Under the pieces are notes generated by a model. The model was not told the origin of the DNA. It saw nothing but the letters and a program-made list of their open reading frames with translations, and did no database searches. Both the position numbers and the translations under genes were made by a program. From NCBI RefSeq assembly GCF_001953985.1, contig NZ_MBEI01000031.1, positions 124,001 to 188,000 of the forward strand: a stretch of 64,000 nt of DNA. Direction: 5' to 3'. How positions within the stretch are numbered: position 1 is the stretch's first letter; every line of letters begins with the position of its first letter. Of the stretch, positions 60,379-64,000 are shown piece by piece. Source of the DNA: Mycobacterium colombiense (GTDB lineage: Bacteria; Actinomycetota; Actinomycetes; Mycobacteriales; Mycobacteriaceae).

Positions 60379-63300
60379 TCACCAGCGGTCGCGTACCGCG
60401 TCGATCGCGCGGTAGATGCGCTGCTCGCTGACCGGGCGAGGCGTGCCGAGTTGCTGGGCCCACAGGCTGACCCTGAGTTCCTCGATCTGCCGGGCGATAT
60501 CGCGAACCTCGACGGCCTCCCTCGCCGGCCGCGGCAGCTCCTGCACCAGCTCGTCGAAGGCCTGCTGCACGGCGTGCACTCGCTGCATGCGCTCCCGATC
60601 GGCCTGGGCGGCGCGAGGCAGCCCGTCGAGGCGGCGGCGAATCCCGAGCAGGTAGCGGGTGAGATCCGCGAGCCGCGCGGCCCCGGTGGCGGTGACGAAA
60701 CCGGCCGGCAACAGCCGATCCAGCTGCGCACGGATGTCGGCGATCGCGTCGGTGTGCGCGGGCGGCGGGTTCGCGGGCAGCAGGAGTTGCACCTCCTGAG
60801 CGGCGGCCAGCACCCTCTCGACACGGCCCACGATGTCGACGGTGGTGGGCAGCAGCGACTTTGCCGCCCGCTGTTGCAGCGCGACGAACTCCGCGCGCGT
60901 CCACACCGGCGCCGACACGAGCGCGTCGGCCGCGGCGTCGGCGCAGTCGTCCAGCAGCGCGGGCAGATCGCCATCCGGATTGGTGCCGAGAGCGAGTCGG
61001 GTCCGTGGATCGAGTTGACGGGCAATGGCTTTGACCGGTGAAGCGACGCTGAGCCGCACCAACCGCCGGATACCGGGCCCCATCGCCTGATCCTGCTCGG
61101 CCGACGTGGCGAACACGCGAAGGTCGACAGCGCCGCCCGCGTCGACGAAGGCGGGAAAGCCTCGCACGGTGCGTCCATCGATCGTGCGTTCGACGACGCG
61201 CGCCAATTCCTCGAGGTCCTCGGGCCAGCCGCGCAATCCGGTCCGCTCCAGCTCCCCGGCGACCGCATGCGCGACGGCCTGCCGGGCCGGCGCCGTGAGC
61301 CGCTCCTGCAGCGCCCGCAGATCCTTGCCGCGGGCCACCTCGGCGCCGTCGCCGGACTCGACCGCGAACGTCACCCGCAGGTGCGGGGGCAGCTTGTCCA
61401 GGTCGAAGGCCTCGATAGGCACCAAAACCCCGGTGCGACGGCGTAACTCGCGTTGCAGCGCCGGCAGCAGCGGCTCGGCGGCCGGATCGATTAACGCCAG
61501 CACCGCACGGGCCGTGTCGGGGGCGGGAACGAAATTGCGGCGCAAGTCTTTCGGCAGTGAGCGGATGAGCGCGGTCACCAGTTCCTCGCGCAGCGCCGGC
61601 ACCTGCCAGGCGAACTCGTCGCCGCCCAAGCGCGCCAGCACGTCCATCGGCACGTGCACGGTGACGCCGTCGTCGGCGGCGCCGGGCTCGAACCGGTAGG
61701 TCAACGGCAACGCGACACCGCCGGTGCGCCAAGTGCTCGGCCGGTCCGCGTCGGCGGTCTCGTCGGTGCGCAGCAGGTCGGTGCGGGTGAACGTCAGCAG
61801 GTCCGGTGTCTTGTGGCGCTGCTTCTTCCACCACGCGTCGAAGTGTCGGGCGGAGACGACGTCCGCGGGGATCCGGGCGTCGTAGAGCGCGTACACGTCG
61901 TCGTCGCCGACCAGCAGGTCGCGGCGGCGGGCCCGCTCCTCCAGCTCCTCGAGCTCGGCCCGCAGCCGCGCGTTGCCCGCGAAGAAGTGATGGCGGGTGT
62001 GCCACTGGCCCTCGACCAGCGCGTGGCGGATGAACAACTCGCGCGCCACCACCGGCTCGATGCGCGCGTATCCGACGCGGCGGCGCGCGGCCAGCGGCAG
62101 CCCGTACAACGTCACCCGTTCGTAAGCCATCACCTCGACGCGTTTGGCGTCCCAATGCGGTTCGCTGTAGGTGCGCTGCACCAGATCGCCGGCGACGCGC
62201 TCCACGACCTCGGGCTGGATGCGCGCGGCGGTGCGCCCGTACAGGCGGCTGGTCTCGACCAGCTCCGCCACGACGACCCAGCGCGGCGGCCGTTTGGTGA
62301 GCGCCGAGCCGGGCGCCAGCACGAAGTGCGAGTTGCGCGCGCCCAGGTATTCGCGGGTGTCCTCGCGGCGCATGCCCACATGTGACAACAGCCCCGCCAG
62401 CAGCGCCGCGTGCACCCGCGCCGGGTCGGCCGGATCCTCGGACGCGGCGTCTTCGACGATGCCCAGGTCGCGGGCGATGCTGCGCAGCTGCCCAACCAGG
62501 TCCTGCCATTCCCGGATGCGCAGATAATGCAGGAACTCCGAGCGGCACATCCGGCGAAACGCATTGCCGGATAATGACTTCCGCTGCTCGCGCAGATAGC
62601 GCCACAGGTTGAGATAGGACATGAAGTCGGAGTGCTCGTCGGCGAAACGGGCGTGCTTTGCGCGGGCCGCCTCCTCGCGGTCGCTCGGGCGTTCGCGCGG
62701 GTCCGGGATCGTCAGCGCCGCGGCCAGCACCAGCATCTCGCGCACGCACCCCTCGGTCCGTGCCTGCAGGATCATCCGGCCCAGCCTCGGATCGACGGGC
62801 AATCGCGCGAGGCGGCGGCCGAGATCGGTGATGGTGCCGTGCTGGTCGAACGCGCCGAGTTCGGCCAGCAGTTGCACGCCGTCGCGGACGGTGCGCCGGT
62901 CCGGCGGATCGAGGAAGGGAAACTCCTCGATGTCACCGAGCTGGAGGGCGGCCATCTGCAGCAGCACGGCGGCGAGGTTCGTCCGCAGTATCTCGGGTTC
63001 GGTGTACCGCGGCCGCGCCGCGAAGTCCTGCTCGGAGTAGAGCCGGATGCACACGCCGGGCGCGACCCGGCCGCAGCGGCCGGCCCGCTGCGCGGCCGAC
63101 GCCTGCGAGATGGGCTCGATCGGCAGCCGCTGCACCTTCAATCGCCGGCTGTAGCGCGAAATCCGGGCATTGCCCGGGTCGATGACGTAGCGGATCCCCG
63201 GCACGGTCAACGACGTCTCGGCGACGTTGGTCGCCAGCACGACGCGGCGCCCGCTATGCGGCGCGAACACCTTCTGCTGCTCGGCGGTGGGCAGCCGCGC

Positions 63301-64000
63301 GTACAGCGGGAGCACCTCGGTGTGTCGGAGCCCACTCAAAGCCTCTGCGGTGTCACGGATTTCGCGCTCGCCGGAGAGAAAGACCAGGATGTCGCCCGGC
63401 GGCTCGGCCTCGAGTTCACCGATCGCGTCGACGATCGCCTCGACCTCGTCGCGGGTCTCGGTGCGCACGATCTCGTGGTCCGGGTCGTCCGGATCGTCGT
63501 CGGAGGCCGAAGCCACGGCAACCTCCAGCGGCCGGTAGCGCACCTCGACCGGGTATGTGCGGCCGGACACCTCGATGATCGGCGCGTCCCCGAAGTGCGC
63601 CGCGAAGCGCTGCGGCTCGATCGTCGCCGAGGTGATGATCACCTTCAGATCGGGTCGCCGAGGCAGCAACTCACGCAAATAGCCGAGCAGGAAGTCGATA
63701 TTGAGGCTGCGCTCGTGGGCCTCGTCGAGGATCAGGGTGTCGTAGCGCAGCAGGCGGCGGTCGCGCTGGATCTCGGCGAGCAGAATGCCGTCGGTCATCA
63801 GCTTGATCAGGGTGCGATCGCTGACCTGGTCGGTGAAGCGCACGGTATAGCCGACGGTCTCGCCGAGCGGGCTGCCCAGCTCATCGGCGATGCGCTGGGC
63901 GACGGTGCGGGCGGCCAGCCGGCGGGGCTGGGTGTGGCCGATGGTTCCGCGAATGCCGCGGCCGGCCTCGAGACAGATCTTGGGCAGCTGGGTGGTCTTC
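60379..64000 (-). CDS. hrpA: ATP-dependent RNA helicase HrpA (5' end outside window)
   Basis: At least 1206 residues are visible; the frame is open to the window edge, so the start lies beyond 64000. The visible part begins KTTQLPKICLEAGRGIRG, inside the first helicase motif. Next come QPRRLAARTVAQRIADEL, the DEAH box (TLILDEAHERSLNIDFLLGY), SATIEPQRF, and HrpA/Prp22 motifs V-VI (NVAETSLTVPGIRYVIDPGN, QRAGRCGR). A ratchet/OB-fold region and the long C-terminal DUF3418 domain (from about residue 650) complete it. DEAH-type helicases of this kind act on mRNA and ribosomes. It is transcribed ahead of the FAD monooxygenase with 114 bases between. Confidence 0.95.
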   Translation of the reverse strand, partial: KTTQLPKICLEAGRGIRGTIGHTQPRRLAARTVAQRIADELGSPLGETVGYTVRFTDQVSDRTLIKLMTDGILLAEIQRDRRLLRYDTLILDEAHERSLNIDFLLGYLRELLPRRPDLKVIITSATIEPQRFAAHFGDAPIIEVSGRTYPVEVRYRPLEVAVASASDDDPDDPDHEIVRTETRDEVEAIVDAIGELEAEPPGDILVFLSGEREIRDTAEALSGLRHTEVLPLYARLPTAEQQKVFAPHSGRRVVLATNVAETSLTVPGIRYVIDPGNARISRYSRRLKVQRLPIEPISQASAAQRAGRCGRVAPGVCIRLYSEQDFAARPRYTEPEILRTNLAAVLLQMAALQLGDIEEFPFLDPPDRRTVRDGVQLLAELGAFDQHGTITDLGRRLARLPVDPRLGRMILQARTEGCVREMLVLAAALTIPDPRERPSDREEAARAKHARFADEHSDFMSYLNLWRYLREQRKSLSGNAFRRMCRSEFLHYLRIREWQDLVGQLRSIARDLGIVEDAASEDPADPARVHAALLAGLLSHVGMRREDTREYLGARNSHFVLAPGSALTKRPPRWVVVAELVETSRLYGRTAARIQPEVVERVAGDLVQRTYSEPHWDAKRVEVMAYERVTLYGLPLAARRRVGYARIEPVVARELFIRHALVEGQWHTRHHFFAGNARLRAELEELEERARRRDLLVGDDDVYALYDARIPADVVSARHFDAWWKKQRHKTPDLLTFTRTDLLRTDETADADRPSTWRTGGVALPLTYRFEPGAADDGVTVHVPMDVLARLGGDEFAWQVPALREELVTALIRSLPKDLRRNFVPAPDTARAVLALIDPAAEPLLPALQRELRRRTGVLVPIEAFDLDKLPPHLRVTFAVESGDGAEVARGKDLRALQERLTAPARQAVAHAVAGELERTGLRGWPEDLEELARVVERTIDGRTVRGFPAFVDAGGAVDLRVFATSAEQDQAMGPGIRRLVRLSVASPVKAIARQLDPRTRLALGTNPDGDLPALLDDCADAAADALVSAPVWTRAEFVALQQRAAKSLLPTTVDIVGRVERVLAAAQEVQLLLPANPPPAHTDAIADIRAQLDRLLPAGFVTATGAARLADLTRYLLGIRRRLDGLPRAAQADRERMQRVHAVQQAFDELVQELPRPAREAVEVRDIARQIEELRVSLWAQQLGTPRPVSEQRIYRAIDAVRDRW

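Noticed and set aside
60350..62749. 799-codon minus ORF overlapping hrpA in another frame
   Set aside because: Arg/Gly/Ala-rich shadow; the hrpA frame has all helicase and DUF3418 motifs.

Overview
The window is chromosomal DNA from a high-GC actinobacterium, almost certainly a non-tuberculous Mycobacterium. The evidence is a FabG3-type hydroxysteroid dehydrogenase, an MmpS/MmpL pair, an MPT63-like secreted protein, a 13E12-type DUF222/HNH protein, LGFP and DUF732 secreted proteins, a Tat-dependent DUF1906 protein, mycothiol-type DinB enzymes and frequent GTG/TTG starts. No rRNA, tRNA, CRISPR array, integrase or intact transposase was seen. The first gene (DUF1801) and the last gene (hrpA) are cut by the window edges.

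Layout. 0-4.4 kb: a lipid/steroid-type catabolic run (acyl-CoA dehydrogenase, hot-dog protein, flavin/F420 oxidoreductase, FabG3). 4.4-8.7 kb: tetR, mmpS and mmpL on the minus strand, with a shared 17-bp candidate operator near tetR and upstream of mmpS. 8.9-13.2 kb: a second TetR with a perfect operator-like palindrome, enoyl-CoA hydratase and alpha/beta hydrolase, divergent from a CobW GTPase and a TesB thioesterase. 13.2-14.2 kb: two tiny genes (DUF6400-like and zinc ribbon) among three copies of a 19-bp palindromic repeat. 14.5-24.5 kb: a patchy accessory stretch, AT-richer around 14.5-16.5 kb, with an MpaB-like oxygenase, small membrane and secreted proteins, lipoproteins, the 13E12-type protein, a truncated 5' copy of a lipoprotein gene, and an OFA-type transporter with a 43-residue companion. 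24.6-26.1 kb: ArsR/NTF2 divergent pair and DUF3072.

26.3-31.9 kb: a translationally coupled jetA-jetB-jetC operon, the SMC-like Wadjet/EptABC/MksFEB machine, with no jetD nuclease gene beside it. 32-38.4 kb: secreted protein, SigG-like ECF sigma factor, two SDRs, a secreted protein made of 25-residue Cys/Trp repeats, DUF899 coupled to SRPBCC, and a cytochrome P450 lacking the usual I-helix acid. 38.5-41.2 kb: an ATP-grasp ligase coupled to a 6-aminohexanoate-dimer-hydrolase-like serine hydrolase. 41.3-44.7 kb: small DinB/MarR/FKBP/epoxide-hydrolase-like genes.

44.8-47.9 kb: a bacteriophytochrome (PAS-GAF-PHY) fused to a SpoIIE-type PP2C phosphatase, divergent from a heme oxygenase that could supply its biliverdin. 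This is a two-gene red-light sensing module. 47.9-64 kb: mostly metabolic genes (SDR, lipocalin-like, GAP membrane protein, methyltransferases, aldehyde dehydrogenase, M42 peptidase, CitE-like lyase, glucose-6-phosphate dehydrogenase, FAD monooxygenase) and the HrpA RNA helicase.

The strongest leads are the JetD-less Jet operon, the phytochrome-SpoIIE/heme oxygenase pair, the ATP-grasp/hydrolase pair and the palindromic repeat family. All functions are inferred from reading the sequence; no database search was run.
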